Part shown: positions 52,570-64,000 of the stretch, piece by piece
Position numbering within the stretch: position 1 is the first letter of the stretch
Layout: each line of letters opens with the position of its first letter
DNA from: Sabellastarte sp. h YS-2021
Taxonomy: Eukaryota; Annelida; Polychaeta; Sabellida; Sabellidae
NCBI GenBank assembly: GCA_964017235.1
Contig: OZ024935.1
Span: 2,542,001 to 2,606,000, forward strand
Length of the DNA: 64,000 nucleotides
Direction: 5' to 3'
Made by a program: the position numbers and the translations under genes
Notes under the pieces: model-generated
The model's input: only the letters and a program-made list of their open reading frames with translations
What the model was told of the DNA's origin: nothing
Database searches by the model: none

Positions 52570-52850
52570 TTGCTTGTGAAAAGATTGAGACGATTTTTAT
52601 AGTGCTTAATCTCAGCATTTAAGCAGATTCAAAGGCACAACAATCTTAAGGAGTATTGCAAAATTATTCAGTCCATGTAAATAGTGATGGTCCTTGCCAA
52701 AGAAACACTGGGTGAACAAGAAACTATGTTTAAAAAATTTTGGAAAACAAATGTGATTTGAGTTTCTTCCTGAAGGAGCAAGCAGAATGAGCATGAATTT
52801 CATTCCATATTGCAGGAGCATCAAAAGCCAGATCATGGCAGAGGTGGTTC
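52570..52850 (-). mobile_element. CR1-like LINE 3' end
   Basis: On the minus strand, HDLAFDAPAIWNEIH then CSFRKKLKSHLFSKIF is the terminal APxxWNxLP…FRKKLKxxLF block of CR1 elements. It is followed by GAGATTAAGCACTATAAAAA, the shared 3' tail. Confidence 0.8.
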
Positions 52851-52934
52851 TTCAATCTGTGAACTTAACATAGGAAACTGCAGGAACCTTCTATCCAGCC
52901 TTTGTCTTTCCTTCTGCTATATTTGCTGCTACGG

Positions 52935-53110
52935 GGGATTAAAAATGGTAATTCTAATTGGGTTTTTATAGCACTTAATCTCCCCATACAAGAGGACTCT
53001 AAGGCGCAACAAAGCCAAAACAAGCAGTCAACCAAATTTTAGTATGATCCAGGTTAAGGTGGGTATGCTTTGGTGTACAGGTAGGTGTTAAGCTGCTTAA
53101 AGTGCTCAGA
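52935..53110 (-). mobile_element. Second LINE 3' tail
   Basis: Minus strand TGTTGCGCCTTAGAGTCCTC, then GGGGAGATTAAGTGCTATAA and AATTAGAATTA, match the tail in the DIRS relic at 33130-33245. Only the non-coding tail is visible. Confidence 0.6.
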
Positions 53111-53136
53111 AAGGACAGATATTGTCTAATACACCT

Positions 53137-55541
53137 CCCAGATAGCAAGACTCTGTAGGGCTACCGCTGGCCCACTGGCGGCATAGCTGTCGGTCCGACG
53201 TTGGCTGCAGGCGGTGGCCAGCCGTTGGCGTGACCAGCTGATAGGCAGTGGTCCACCGTTGGTAGCCGACAATACGGTTTACTGGTGGTCCTTCAGTGGC
53301 CCACTGTCGGCAGCCAATGATAAGCTTTTCTATTGGCCCACCAGTGTCCCACCTTCAGTAGCCGACAAGGTTGACTGGTGGTCCACCAGTGGCCCACTGT
53401 TGGGTGCCATCAAAGGTGGTTCTCTGGTGGTGTGACCAGCTGATAGACAGTGGCCCACTGTTGGCAGCCAACAATAAGGTTTACTGGTGGCCCATCAGTG
53501 GCCCACTGTTGAGTGCCATCAGTGGTGGTTCTCTGGTGGCATGACCAGCTGATAGACAGTGGTCCACTGTTGGCAGCCAGCAATAAGGTTTACTAGTGGC
53601 CCATCAGTGGCCCACTGGCTTTTAGGCCGGTGGATGTGTCAGTCTGACATTGGCAAGCCACTGGTAAAATTTTACTACCACTATAATATAGCATCAGCCA
53701 ATCGGATTGCAGCATGAAGTTATGTGGCCATTGTTTAACAGAAAGCAAATAATTGACAGATTGTGGGTGGATTTTAGTTAAGGGAATCCCTAATAAGTCA
53801 CATGACCAAACATAAACAATGGTGGAACAGTATCTTAGGATGACATGTTCCATAGTCAAACAATAAAATTATAATGTTCAGAAACAACTTTTCTTACTGT
53901 GAATTTCTAATGAGAATGTTATTTTTATGTCTAAAATTGTTAAATAGTTAGTTAAAAATTGTGGGCCCACTGAAATATGATTTTTAGACATACCATAATA
54001 AATAATTTTTTACTAAGTGTCTCAATATCCCCTATTATTGCTCGCCGCCATCTTGAATAAAAAGCCACCATTGGCCCACCGTTGGCCCAACCTTGGCAGC
54101 CTGAGTTTTGGTTGGCAAGCCTTCACTGGGCCAGCGTTGGCATGAGTAATTTGGCCACTGATTGGAATATATTTCATGGGTAATTATTCCTTTCAACTTA
54201 AGAAACTTTATATTTTATCGGACACATACATATTGCAGCTAGTGGACCAAGGGTCGTCCAGTGGTGGCTACACCTCAACCCCAATTAATAGGGTTTTGAT
54301 TTAATATATTTTTCTCCTGTACATGTTTTATGGTTTGTTTACAGGGGAAACTTTCACTTCTGTTAACTTTTCTGTGTAATTATCAGATGATTTTATTGAT
54401 TAGATCTAAAATCCGGGTGGAAATTAGAAAATTCCCATCAGTGGCCCATCAATCATAGCTTATATACCACTGATATAGTTGGTGGGCTGCCAGTGGTAAA
54501 TCTTGGAAGAAATTTGTGGCCCAAGAATGGGAAGAAAAGAAACATATATTAAGGCAGAGATGTGACATCTGTTATTTAAAAATGTTGGTGTCTTGGTGAT
54601 ATACACACACATACATAAAGTATCCAATTACTTTGCCGTCTGTGGGCCACCGGTGGGCCAACAGTATGTGTACCATGCAGGCAGAAGGTGGACCACTGAT
54701 GGACCACCAGTGGCAAATCTTACAATTTTTTTATGTAATAAAATTCAGAACAGCTACTTTTGGAAAGTAATTCACTTGAAACAAATGAATTTAAGCCAAG
54801 ACAGCCTCTCTTCAAGATCTGTCAAAACAAATGCTGTTCCACCATTGGTCCACCAACTAAGTATAGCTCTTACAGATGATAGTTGCATGTGTCAGACAAA
54901 AACAAATTCTGCGATAGTTTTAGGTTGCATCAAAAAAACAAATTTTTTATATCAAAAGGAAAAAAATGAAAATATCTTTCTTTAACCTTCACTAAAAATA
55001 TATATATATGTGCCACCAGTGGCCCACTGGCTGCCCATCATGGGTCATGTACTACTTATGTAGTGGGTGGACCATTGATGAACCACCTGTGGCAAATATA
55101 TAAGCAAGTAATATATAAAGTAATAAAGTGGAGAAAAGACTGACTGAGCAAAATGAAGGAATACAGAATAAGTTTGTTAAAAAATGACATTAACTTATGT
55201 TAAGTGAAAGAAAACACACATTTTATCTAATTTTTCCTAGGATTTTAGACCAGTGGGTGTAGGCTGGTACCTGAGCTACAGCCACTGACTTTGGTAGTTG
55301 GTGGGCCAACAGTGGGCCACGCAACGTATTTATATTTTGAAATAATGTGTTTTTAACATTGAATATTGTTAAATAATATGTCAGAAAACAGTATTTGAGG
55401 TTGCTTTTGAAGTTGTTTATAATGCTTTAAAATTTTGAAAAAAAATGCAGTCAGTGGGCCACCAGTGGCTCAGTGGTAGCCCACAAGCTATATTTTGCCA
55501 CCCATAGCCAACGGTGGCCCACTAGCGTCTTGCTATCTGGG
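53137..55541. mobile_element. 2.4-kb non-autonomous transposon with CCCAGATAGCAAGAC ends
   Basis: The left end CCCAGATAGCAAGAC and right end GTCTTGCTATCTGGG are perfect inverse copies. The first 500 bp and the right part are packed with variants of GTGGCCCACTGTTGGC in both orientations, several tens of copies. These may be subterminal transposase-binding repeats. The AT-rich middle encodes nothing recognisable. No target duplication is certain. Confidence 0.8.
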
Positions 55542-56685
55542 CTGGGATCAAGCGGCTGAAAAAAAGGAATTTTAATTGTAGTAAAATGATATTGTTACCC
55601 AAATATACTTGCAGGAATAGACTTCTTTTCCACTTCTGATTTCATATATATGTCACCTTGCAATTTTCAGGTTTGGCAAATAGGCAACACTCTTGCATCT
55701 GTAATTGTATTCAGATCTAGCTCATAACACTGGCAAAGTACCAAAATCTGTTTCAATATGACTGGTTGTTAAAATGGGTATAAAAACTAACTCTAAAGTT
55801 GTGGGACTTTTGACAATAAGTGAGACAGTTAGTAACTTCAGGAAATGGAAAATCTGAAAATATGGCACATTTCAGTTATTTATTTTCTAAGAGGAAATTA
55901 TTTCTTAACATCTGGAAAAACTTACTGAATTTTGTTGTCATGAATCTTTCTGAAGATATGGTTATTTTTCCTTTTTTTCATGTCAGTAAACTTACTTAGG
56001 TTTGGTCTGGAAAATGTATAATTTACTGAAAATATCACCGCCCAAATCAAACAAAACCAAAATTGTCATCTCACTTGGACAGATACAAAATTCACTTTGA
56101 TGAAATTAAAAATATTATTTTGTCCAGGTGAATTTAATGTTTGACTGACTAAATCAAATTAAAATTTTGATTTTAGTTGATATTACTTTTATTTTTTCCA
56201 TTACATCATGTTAAATATCATTTACTCAGCCATAAATCATATCTTTCAACACTGGATAGGTTTATAATTTCAATTTAAACTAGACAAAATCAAGTTTTAA
56301 AATCTGACTAGATCTGTCTGCTATATGTTCCACTTGAGGGAAAATATTTTTCCTACAAAGCTGATGTTTAGGTTAGATTAAAATCATTATGATATTGATA
56401 TGTATGAAAAATAAATATATGATATTCAGAATAAAAGTTAATTAACAAATTTAGCATTTATCCAAATTAACATACAGCAGGTGCCATCACTTAAATCTCA
56501 TCAGGCCGTCAAGTTCCTATACCATCAAATATTTCAAATATAACAAGCCATGTACATATGTAGTTTTTAACCTTAACCTGATTACACAACAACCTTTGTT
56601 ACATGATCACTGGCAACCTCCTCTAATTTTAACATAACATCACTCCATTAAACACATATTTGGTTTAAAAACTGCTATGGTCATT
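55542..56685. other. Intergenic, nothing notable
   Basis: AT-rich sequence, no repeat or protein-like frame seen. Confidence 0.5.
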
Positions 56686-57470
56686 GGGGCAAGTGCAGAA
56701 GCAGTTTCCAGTTGCTTTCAAGTTTTAACAGGAAAAGACGGAAAGTTTCACTTAAATTTGTTTGTCAACTGAGATACTGACGGCTAATAAAATAAGATTA
56801 CATACAGTGATGAAACTTATCTGACCTGACTACAGTACTTTATTTAAAAGTTTGTACACTTCATCCAATTATCCATTTGAAGATCTATCCAATGTTTTCC
56901 AGCACAACACATCCATATCCAAATGATGTTCAAATATCTCTAGCATTCACTCCTAGATGTGACCAGTACCTTCTGATTGGCAACTATCCAGGATAGCCAG
57001 ACACTAAATCCAGTTCCCTTCAGTAAGAATTCATGACAGATATGCAGTTTACAGGCAGTTTATATTAACTTATGACACAAATTAATCCACAAATGTATCA
57101 AAAATTCAAAGACCTCTGTCGATATAACACTCCACTTCAACTCTAACTGTGGTCAGGCTTTTTACCCTTTTTATATAGCTGGGAACTCCAGAATAGGAAC
57201 AGATGAATACATTTCTAGCACAGAAGAAATAAATGGAAGTTTATAGAAAATTTCCCCAATTAATTTTTTCATCACAGTTGTAGAGTACATGAAAGGTCAT
57301 TATTAACTAAGCCACTTCTGTTATCTTAAACCACTGATAATATTGTCCATAAATCATACCTACTTATATATCGAACATTATGACAAAAGTATCTGTACTT
57401 TGACTCTCGTAATGTTTAATTATTTTTCTTACATATGAATAATATTCCCAGACAAAAGCCGGGGATACAC
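56686..57470 (-). repeat. Diverged relative of the LTR at 62932-63945
   Basis: Ordered blocks match loosely: GGGGCAAGTGCAG, CCAGTTGCTTTCAAGTT then TAACAGGAAAAG, CTGACCTGACTACAG and CTATCCAATGTTTTCC. It is probably an old solo LTR of the same family. Ends are not definable. Confidence 0.45.
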
Positions 57471-57594
57471 TGAATTCAGCGCCGTCATGTCATAGTTGTT
57501 GAAATTTCATTGTCTTTTCAATAGCTGAAAAATATGTACATAGTTTCCTGTCAAACTGGGTAAACATGTTAAGGATGGTCTAAGAACAAACCAT

Positions 57595-58330
57595 AAGTTT
57601 AGGTGACCTTAAACTCTTCATATTAATGGCCACCTTAATTCAAACAAATGTTTAATATACAGTTAACTTAAATTTTCACTTTTTGCAATCATACTTGGTA
57701 CAAATATTAAAGATTTGCCAAGGAATATTCTAACTTTCTGGTGAAACCTTAAACCTTAATTATTTTTGAAATGATGGCCTTAAATGTCTAAAATTGGGCT
57801 TTAACCTCTGGCTCATTTATTTTTCCATTTCAAAGATCAAACTTGACTCTGATAATGAAGTTTACCAAAGAAATTCCTTAGCTAGTTTTAAATTTGGAAT
57901 TTAGATGATGTTAAAAGTAAAAGAACTTAAAGTAAAATAAAACAACTGGCCCTTCACTCACTGAGTTTTTAATTTGGCAAAAGTGACATTCTTATTTTCT
58001 GGTGATCTTAAAGTCCCAATATTAGTTAAATTGTGGCCAGTAAAAAGGGCATTTAACCCAGCTTTTTAACTTAGTATTGTACTTAGTTCAGTTAAAGTGC
58101 ATGTGGTAACATTTATTAAGGTTACCCAAAAGAAGGTTTCTAGTGTTTGTTCATATTAGAATCCTGATAATAAGGACGTTTTTGACTCTTTTGGACCGAA
58201 TTTGGCAAATATGGGTTTTAAGCAAAATTTCTACTCTGTGGCACACTTAACTACCTAGTATTTAAGAACTACCTTAAAGCTATGTCTACCTTAAAGTAAA
58301 AATAAATACTACGTTTAAACTTATTTCACT
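57595..58330 (+). repeat. Family A dispersed repeat, copy 4 (decayed)
   Basis: The series TTAGGTGACCTTAAACTCTT, GGCCACCTTAA and TGGTGATCTTAAAGTCCCAA follows the family A order but with heavy divergence. It lies outside the gene. Confidence 0.65.
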
Positions 58331-58399
58331 TGATATTCACACATTTATGAATTTGACTTTTAATTTCAATAGAACAGATTTTTCTGTTCTCATCTTTGT

Positions 58400-58690
58400 A
58401 TGTATGTAATTGTTTAGGGTTTTATGTCGCCCCCAGTCCCTTTGTATCAGTTATTTATGTATGATGGCATGTTCCAAGGGTGGAGGAAACCAATACACAC
58501 ACAAGCTTCTTCATCCTGCTGACCAACAGTTCATTTCTATCACCTGACCCACTTGAAGTTGGGCTGTGATTCAAAATCAAAAATCCAATCTCAGAGGTGT
58601 GAGGCAGTGTGTTGCCATTGTGCCACCATAGACCCCTCATTCTTGTAGAGTTCTGCACTGCTTGCTGATGATATAATTTTAGGTGCGAGC
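58400..58690 (-). mobile_element. Degraded tRNA-derived SINE
   Basis: Minus strand GGTCTATGGTGGCACAATGG is A-box-like and GATTTTTGATTTTGAATCAC is B-box-like. The far end GGGTTTTATGTCGC resembles a shared SINE 3' domain. Identification is moderate. Confidence 0.45.
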
Positions 58691-58734
58691 TCTAGAGATC
58701 ACTTTTTTCTGTCTCTTGACTTTCATGATGAGTA

Positions 58735-58815
58735 CCACTCTCTTCACTGAAATTAAGTGGCGATGGGCTAAGTTAGTACTGGCATGGGTGACCACTTCAG
58801 TGCACTACTTATGTC
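58735..58815 (+). mobile_element. 5S rRNA-derived SINE head or 5S pseudogene
   Basis: ACTGAAATTAAGTGGCGATG, GGC, then TTAGTACTGGCATGGGTGAC follow the order of the 5S rRNA internal promoter (A box GAAGTTAAGC, intermediate element, C box TAGTACTTGGATGGGTGACC). The 5' third of 5S is not recognisable, so it is not a functional 5S gene. Confidence 0.6.
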
Positions 58816-60016
58816 TCTAATGCCTTTGCAGTTCACGCTAGTGGACCCAAACCCTTTTCGGTCTTGTCCTATTATCAGATTACTGGGAGTTTGTTGATAT
58901 GTTGGTCTAACTTTTTCTTTCTCACAAATTAAACATTTATGTGAATTAAGCTTTTATGGGGTAAATTTGTCAAATGCATAAACTGGACTGTTAACCTTTT
59001 TAAAGATCACATATAAATATATATGTTTTTTTATTTAAACATGCTTGTCACCCATTCATTTTTTAAAATAGATAATTCATAAATCTCAAGCAAATATGAT
59101 TTGAATATTAGCCACATTAACATCTAACCATCTGGTTAATTTTCACTTCAATGTGGTCACAAGTGATTTGTGAGTATTTCATTATCCCTGTATGTTTTAT
59201 CTTCTATATATTGGATTTATTAATAATAAACAGGATCGTTAGAGAGACCCCCAGTTAGAATTTTGTACAAGTTTAATTGACTTTTATTTTATTTCAGCCT
59301 CACTCAATATTGTTATATAAGGAATAGCCACTTCCATTCGTTTGATATCTACATATTCATTTAAAGAAGACTGGGGGTATGTTAGCACTGAGTTTGCCCA
59401 ATCTGGTTATAAACAATGATCGTTAGTCTCAGATGATAGATATTTGTCATTACAAAAATTATGAAACCATAGCAATATATATATATTTTAACAAAGCACT
59501 GTCTCATTGATGTATAAAGTTAGGAAGATATTATGATTTTTTTACTTCCCCTTTGTTCCAAATTTTAATTATGGCCAGTCATTTAATTTTTGGTCTACTC
59601 ATATTTTCAGTGTATTTTCTGTATTTTGCCATTAGAATACAGTAAGAATTGTTGTATAGCAACAATTATAAATGCATCCATCAAAGTTGAACAACTGTGT
59701 AACTTGTTCATTGTAATCAAATGTGCATATAAATTTGTAAAGATTTCATTAAAATGCACATCCAATAGCTGGTTGATGGGCTGCAAAAGGCTACCACCAT
59801 ATCTGGTTTGGATTCTTTCCAATAATAACTTTAGCTTCCTTTGTTTATGGATTTGCTTGGCTTAACTAGAACATTGTATTACATTTTGCAATAAACAAAC
59901 AAGAAAAAAAATAGTTGAAAACATATCTTTTCAGATTAGCCTATCTTCCACCAGAGCCTATCTACCATATCGGACACTAATATGGAAATGGACCTCTTTT
60001 TGGAACTGGACATCAG
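58816..60016. other. Intergenic, nothing notable
   Basis: AT-rich sequence. The open frames on both strands near 59590-59865 have no protein-like features. Confidence 0.5.
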
Positions 60017-60600
60017 GGCCCGTATTCACGAAAGGTCTTAGCCAGGGCTTAGGCTTAAAGTTGAGACTTTTGTCTCAAGTTTCTGTCCAAAACCTGCTAA
60101 GACTTTTGTCTTAGGCTAAGTGGCATCCACAAAAAATTTAAGACTGGTCTTAAGCTTAGCCAAGGGCTCAACTTTAAGACTGGTTAGTAGTTGGCTTAAA
60201 TTTTGTAAAGAGGACTTAAATATGGCTGCCATAAACTTTTCTCCACTTCAAAATTTGAAATGGCTGTAAATAAAGTATAATTATACAGAACATCTCACTG
60301 AAGCAGTCTTTATAAGTTTATATGTGGTTACAAGGTTTTTCATTTCAAAACAGCACTTTTCCTTAGATAAAATGCATTAAATGAAGGATATATGTCACCA
60401 ATAGTATAGTTTGAATAGAAAAGAAAGGTCACATGACACAGAAAACCACTGTGGTTATTTGACGATTTTTGACTTAGCTAAGTCACCCTTTGTGAATACG
60501 GTTTTACGACAAAACTTAGCTGAGACAAAAGTCTTAACTTTAAGACTGGATTTAAGCCTAAGACCTGGCTAAGTCTAAGACCTTTCGTGAATACGGGCCC
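60017..60600. mobile_element. MITE with long GGGCCCGTATTCACGAAAGG inverted ends
   Basis: Both ends carry GGGCCCGTATTCACGAAAGG followed by TCTTAG, in opposite orientation. The inner TIRs are loosely matched stretches of CTTAAGACTTTTGTCTTAG type over more than 100 bp. Related fragments lie at about 860-1060 and 10016-10108. No coding capacity. The target duplication is not clear. Confidence 0.8.
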
Positions 60601-61870
60601 AGCTGTTTACATAAATTTCGGCGCTTTATAAGTGTTTCTTACTTGCTTACTTTGCACCGACCTTATTAATTTTGGAGGTTTAGTAGCCACCTAGGTTAAA
60701 TGGGTGCAGTAGTTTTATTTATTATTGTTCAAAAACAGTTGCTGAGAAGAAAGATGATAAAATAAAAGTATTTTCTTTGTAAAATACAGTTAATTCTGAA
60801 CAGAGTTCACGTGATATGATCAACGAAGTGCGTTTTATGTTTGTAACTTTATTTTCATTTTTCAAATTTGTGATTTTTGAATTGTCTGTTTCCCTGAAGT
60901 GATCACCCTTTGTAAATAAGATTTCACGCTTCATTGACATGTTTCAGATGGGTTTTGTCAGTTGGATGAGGTCAGCAACAGCGCTATTTAACACGTGTTG
61001 ATAAAGTCATAAACGCAGCCATTTTTACAATTTTAAGTTATGTTTACGAGAAGTCACCAATACTGTAGAATTTAGTAAAACTCTGTTTAGTACTGCTCAG
61101 CCCTAATGGAGGTCCGCGTCTCGCATAACGTTCTATTTAGGGCTGAGTACTGCTGTACTGCTCAGCCAATGAATTTCGTCACCACAGTGAAGTTCGTCAC
61201 CTGCATTTTATATAAATATTAAAAGAGTTATTACTACCTTGTTATTAGTACATTGTTGCTGAAAGCAGCTATTCCATTTATTTAAATATGGATATTGCCT
61301 ATCCTTGATGATTTTTACAGTACAGTACAGAGCAGTACATTACAGTAACTTTGCTAACCTTATATACAAAATAAATGTCATAATTCACGTATTGCCGATG
61401 TACGGGTTTTCGATATTTTTACGTTTTCGATCATTTAAAATATAAGCTATCAGCCTCATTTTTGGATGGCGTTTTTACAGTATTTTAGAATGAATATACA
61501 GTCACATTAAACCAGCAAATTTAAGAATTTATTATTCTTGTTTTATGTCTGATAATATTGGTTGTGTTGGTTGTGATATTCAGCATTGTCCATTTACGTT
61601 GTCATATCGAAAACCCTTCCATCCTGGATCTATCTGCAGTTTTTTCTTTCTTTTTTTTTTGAGTTTTTTCTTTTTTTTTCGTCGAGACAACTATAATGAG
61701 GGATCATAGGGAGAAACATGATTATGCATTATTTTGCCCTTGACGTATTTCATCGTTTAGCAAATCAAATTCACAGACACATCCATGTCATGTTAGTGTA
61801 GCGTGCTGAGGTGATGTTACCCAAAGTTTCAAGTGGTAGTGGGTTCTTAAGTTTGGGATTGGATCTGCTG
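60601..61870. other. Intergenic with one short hairpin
   Basis: 61094-61155 has ACTGCTCAGCCCTAA facing TTAGGGCTGAGTACT, a possible small foldback. 61635-61680 is T-rich. Nothing else is seen. Confidence 0.45.
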
Positions 61871-62931
61871 CAGTATAAGCGAAACACTTATTTTATCAAA
61901 ACATAAACTTTATTCATATAAAACAAGTTCAAAAGCAATACTTTTATAAATACAAAAACACCAGCCTAGGCAGGGGTTGAGTTGACAGAGTCCAGACACA
62001 AATTATACAAATGTGCAATGAACTCATCAGAATCCCTAAAAGTCTAAACATAATACTCTAGCATAGAAATAGTAAATAGGAGACATCAAAAGCCTCTGAT
62101 CAACCTCACAGCTTTGTCCATCACACAAGGCTTGGATATCGAAACATGCACTGCCAAATGGCTAGGCTTCAATCTTAAAACAAACCCTTGGTTTCAGACT
62201 ATGCAGAAGGAAAAGACTGATTCTGACATCTCTAACTACAAATCTATGTCATTTCAATAACAAAACATAAACATGATATTCCAAGCTAAAAACCTCAAGA
62301 TAAATTACATACTAGTGAAAACAAGCATGTTATTCTAAATCAACAACCTCAAAGTAAATTAAACATAAAGGAAACACAAGCAGGTTATTCCCAATCAACA
62401 ACCTCAAAGTAAATTAAACATAAATGAAACACAAGCAGGTTATTCTAAATCAACAACCGCAAAGTAAATTAAATATTAATGAACATAATGTTATGAAATC
62501 ACAATTTTAGGTTTCACCCTGAAATTAAGAAGTTTCAGATATTAATTCATTTGAACTCTCCCAAGTTTTCAGGTTTGACCCCGAAATCAAGAAAACTATG
62601 TATTATTAAACGTAGATTCTATCTTTCAGCATATATACAGCATCCTCATACAGGACTCCTCCAAACCTAAATCACAAAAGAAACTTCCGATGACATCAGA
62701 AGTTTGGGTTTGACCCCAACTCCAAACCTAAGTCACCAAAGAAACTTGCAGTTACATATATGACATTAAAAGTTTGGGTTTGACCCCAACTCCAAACCTA
62801 AATCAGAAAAGAAACTTCTAATTGCGTATCATAAGTAAACTTCAAATTCTAAACTTCAAACTTTGGGTTTTACCCCAAAGTGAAATCACCACTTAACTAT
62901 CAGGTTTTACCCTGAAATCACCAATACCTTG
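61871..62931. repeat. Region of two short tandem arrays
   Basis: At about 62285-62480 a 60-bp unit with CAACCTCAAAGTAAATTAAA and AACACAAGCAGGTTATTC repeats about four times. At about 62505-62930 blocks of GGTTTGACCCC(A/G)A and CCAAACCTAAATCAC repeat. Together they abut the LTR and may belong to the same or an older retroelement. Confidence 0.55.
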
Positions 62932-63945
62932 TGTTACGGTCACGGGCAAGCGCGGTAGCAATTACCGGTTGTCTTTAAGTTGTAACAGAAAAAGCAAAAA
63001 GTTAAACTTAACAAATTTATTTAATAGTCAACAATAATGATTACAGTCAACTGGTATGCTCTTAACTAAACACACTAATACAATAATAAGATCTAGCTGA
63101 CCTGACCACAGAGATTATGAGTTAAATTTATCCGCCGTATCCAGCAATCTGTTCCATAATCCGTCCTGTAGTATATTCTGTGGTCTGTCCAATGTCCTGT
63201 GGTCTGTCCTGTGATCTGTCCAATGTTCACTCACACACAGATATCTATATCTTGTGACCTGTCTCACGCTCAACAACACAAAAGGTTCTTGTCCTGCTAT
63301 TCTTTGTATATCCAGTCACACAGAATGTCTGTCTGGAGATATTTAGAGAGTTAACACAACTGTACTGTCTGCTCCAAGATGTGGACAATGTCCAAAATGC
63401 AGTAAATTCACTCTCTGTTATATGAATGTACAATATCCAAAATATCCAAAGTACAATAAATCTGTCCAGACAATGTATCTAGTTCACTCCAGTAAAAGTT
63501 CACAGTGATATAAGTATATATTATATTCCAAAACACAATAGCTCTCCTTATAGCAAGCGAATACAAAGTTCACTTGTGGTCAGATGTACATTCCTTATAT
63601 ACATTCACAGATTTCTCTGGAATTGTAGAGAACCAACTCAAAAAAAGCTTGAGCCATCTAGGCCAAAGGAGGAAGTTCTAGAAACTACTGGTAATTGGGT
63701 TTCCCCAAATCTAACATAACCACTGAGGGGGGGATTTCCCCCAGTCTGTGAACAGATCAATAAACACTAAGACACAAAAGTCAATAACTCCCTTACTTTA
63801 AATGTCAACACACAAAAAGAACCAACAACACAATTATCTTTCATGACAATGTATAAACATAAAGCTTAAATTAAACAATGCACCAACATAGTGCCTAATA
63901 TATGTAATATACAATGTACTAATATAGTGTCCAATATATGTAACA
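62932..63945 (-). repeat. 1,014-bp LTR of a minus-strand retroelement running off the window
   Basis: It is bounded by TGTTAC…GTAACA. Directly to its right, read on the minus strand, is a purine tract (63946-63956). So this is the 3' LTR of an element whose body lies beyond 64000. Short CTGTGGTCTGTCCAATGT-type repeats lie at 63160-63230. Superfamily is unknown without the coding part. Confidence 0.7.
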
Positions 63946-63956
63946 CCTCCCCCCTT
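63946..63956 (-). other. Polypurine tract of the minus-strand retroelement
   Basis: On the minus strand AAGGGGGGAGG abuts the LTR start TGTTAC. It is the expected plus-strand priming site. Confidence 0.65.
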
Positions 63957-64000
63957 AAAGAAAAATTTTGGAAACCAAGGGATTACAAAATTTTACAAGA

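Noticed and set aside
58735-58815. A functional 5S rRNA gene
   Set aside because: Only the promoter-like middle and 3' part match; the 5' third is missing.
59590-59865. Opposed frames on both strands
   Set aside because: Chance AT-rich frames without motifs; no splice or neighbour support.

Overview
This window is eukaryotic nuclear DNA: AT-rich, with GT-AG introns and a dense mix of transposon relics, minisatellite arrays and tRNA- and 5S-like SINE pieces. The repeat mix (DIRS-like, Mag-like Ty3/Gypsy, CR1-like, SINE and foldback elements) suggests a marine invertebrate. I infer a mollusc, probably a bivalve or gastropod; the sequence alone does not settle this. No prokaryotic gene, CRISPR array, rRNA operon or intact tRNA gene is visible.

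The only host gene I can support is ACTR5 (Arp5, the INO80 chromatin-remodelling subunit) on the plus strand. I could assemble it from the ATG at 4770 to the stop at 49829-49831 as 16 coding exons (2046 nt, 681 aa), with every junction in phase. The actin-fold halves lie in exons 1-6 and 14-16. The charged Arp5-specific insert lies in exons 7-13.

Layout: 1-4769 is intergenic and holds a non-LTR retrotransposon 3' end (2431-3345, minus) and three CCAAT-bearing repeats. Introns 1, 5 and 11 each carry a copy of one dispersed repeat, here called family A, rich in GGTCACCTTAA motifs; a fourth decayed copy lies at 57595-58330. Intron 2 has a 169-bp tandem array. Intron 6 has a complete, very young Ty3/Gypsy element (20023-24797, LTRs differing at one site of 252) that is already defective. 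Intron 11 is 15 kb: a family A copy split by a decayed but structurally complete DIRS-like element (30759-37769), followed by 155-bp and 146-bp arrays. 49832-64000 is 3' UTR and intergenic DNA with SINE, LINE, MITE and LTR pieces, ending in a 1-kb LTR whose element runs off the window.

The most unusual feature is that several ACTR5 exon-intron junctions have been locally duplicated or amplified: the exon 8, 13 and 15 acceptors and the exon 9, 11 and 13 donors. This leaves decoy splice sites next to the real ones. I did not find a convincing undescribed multi-gene system.
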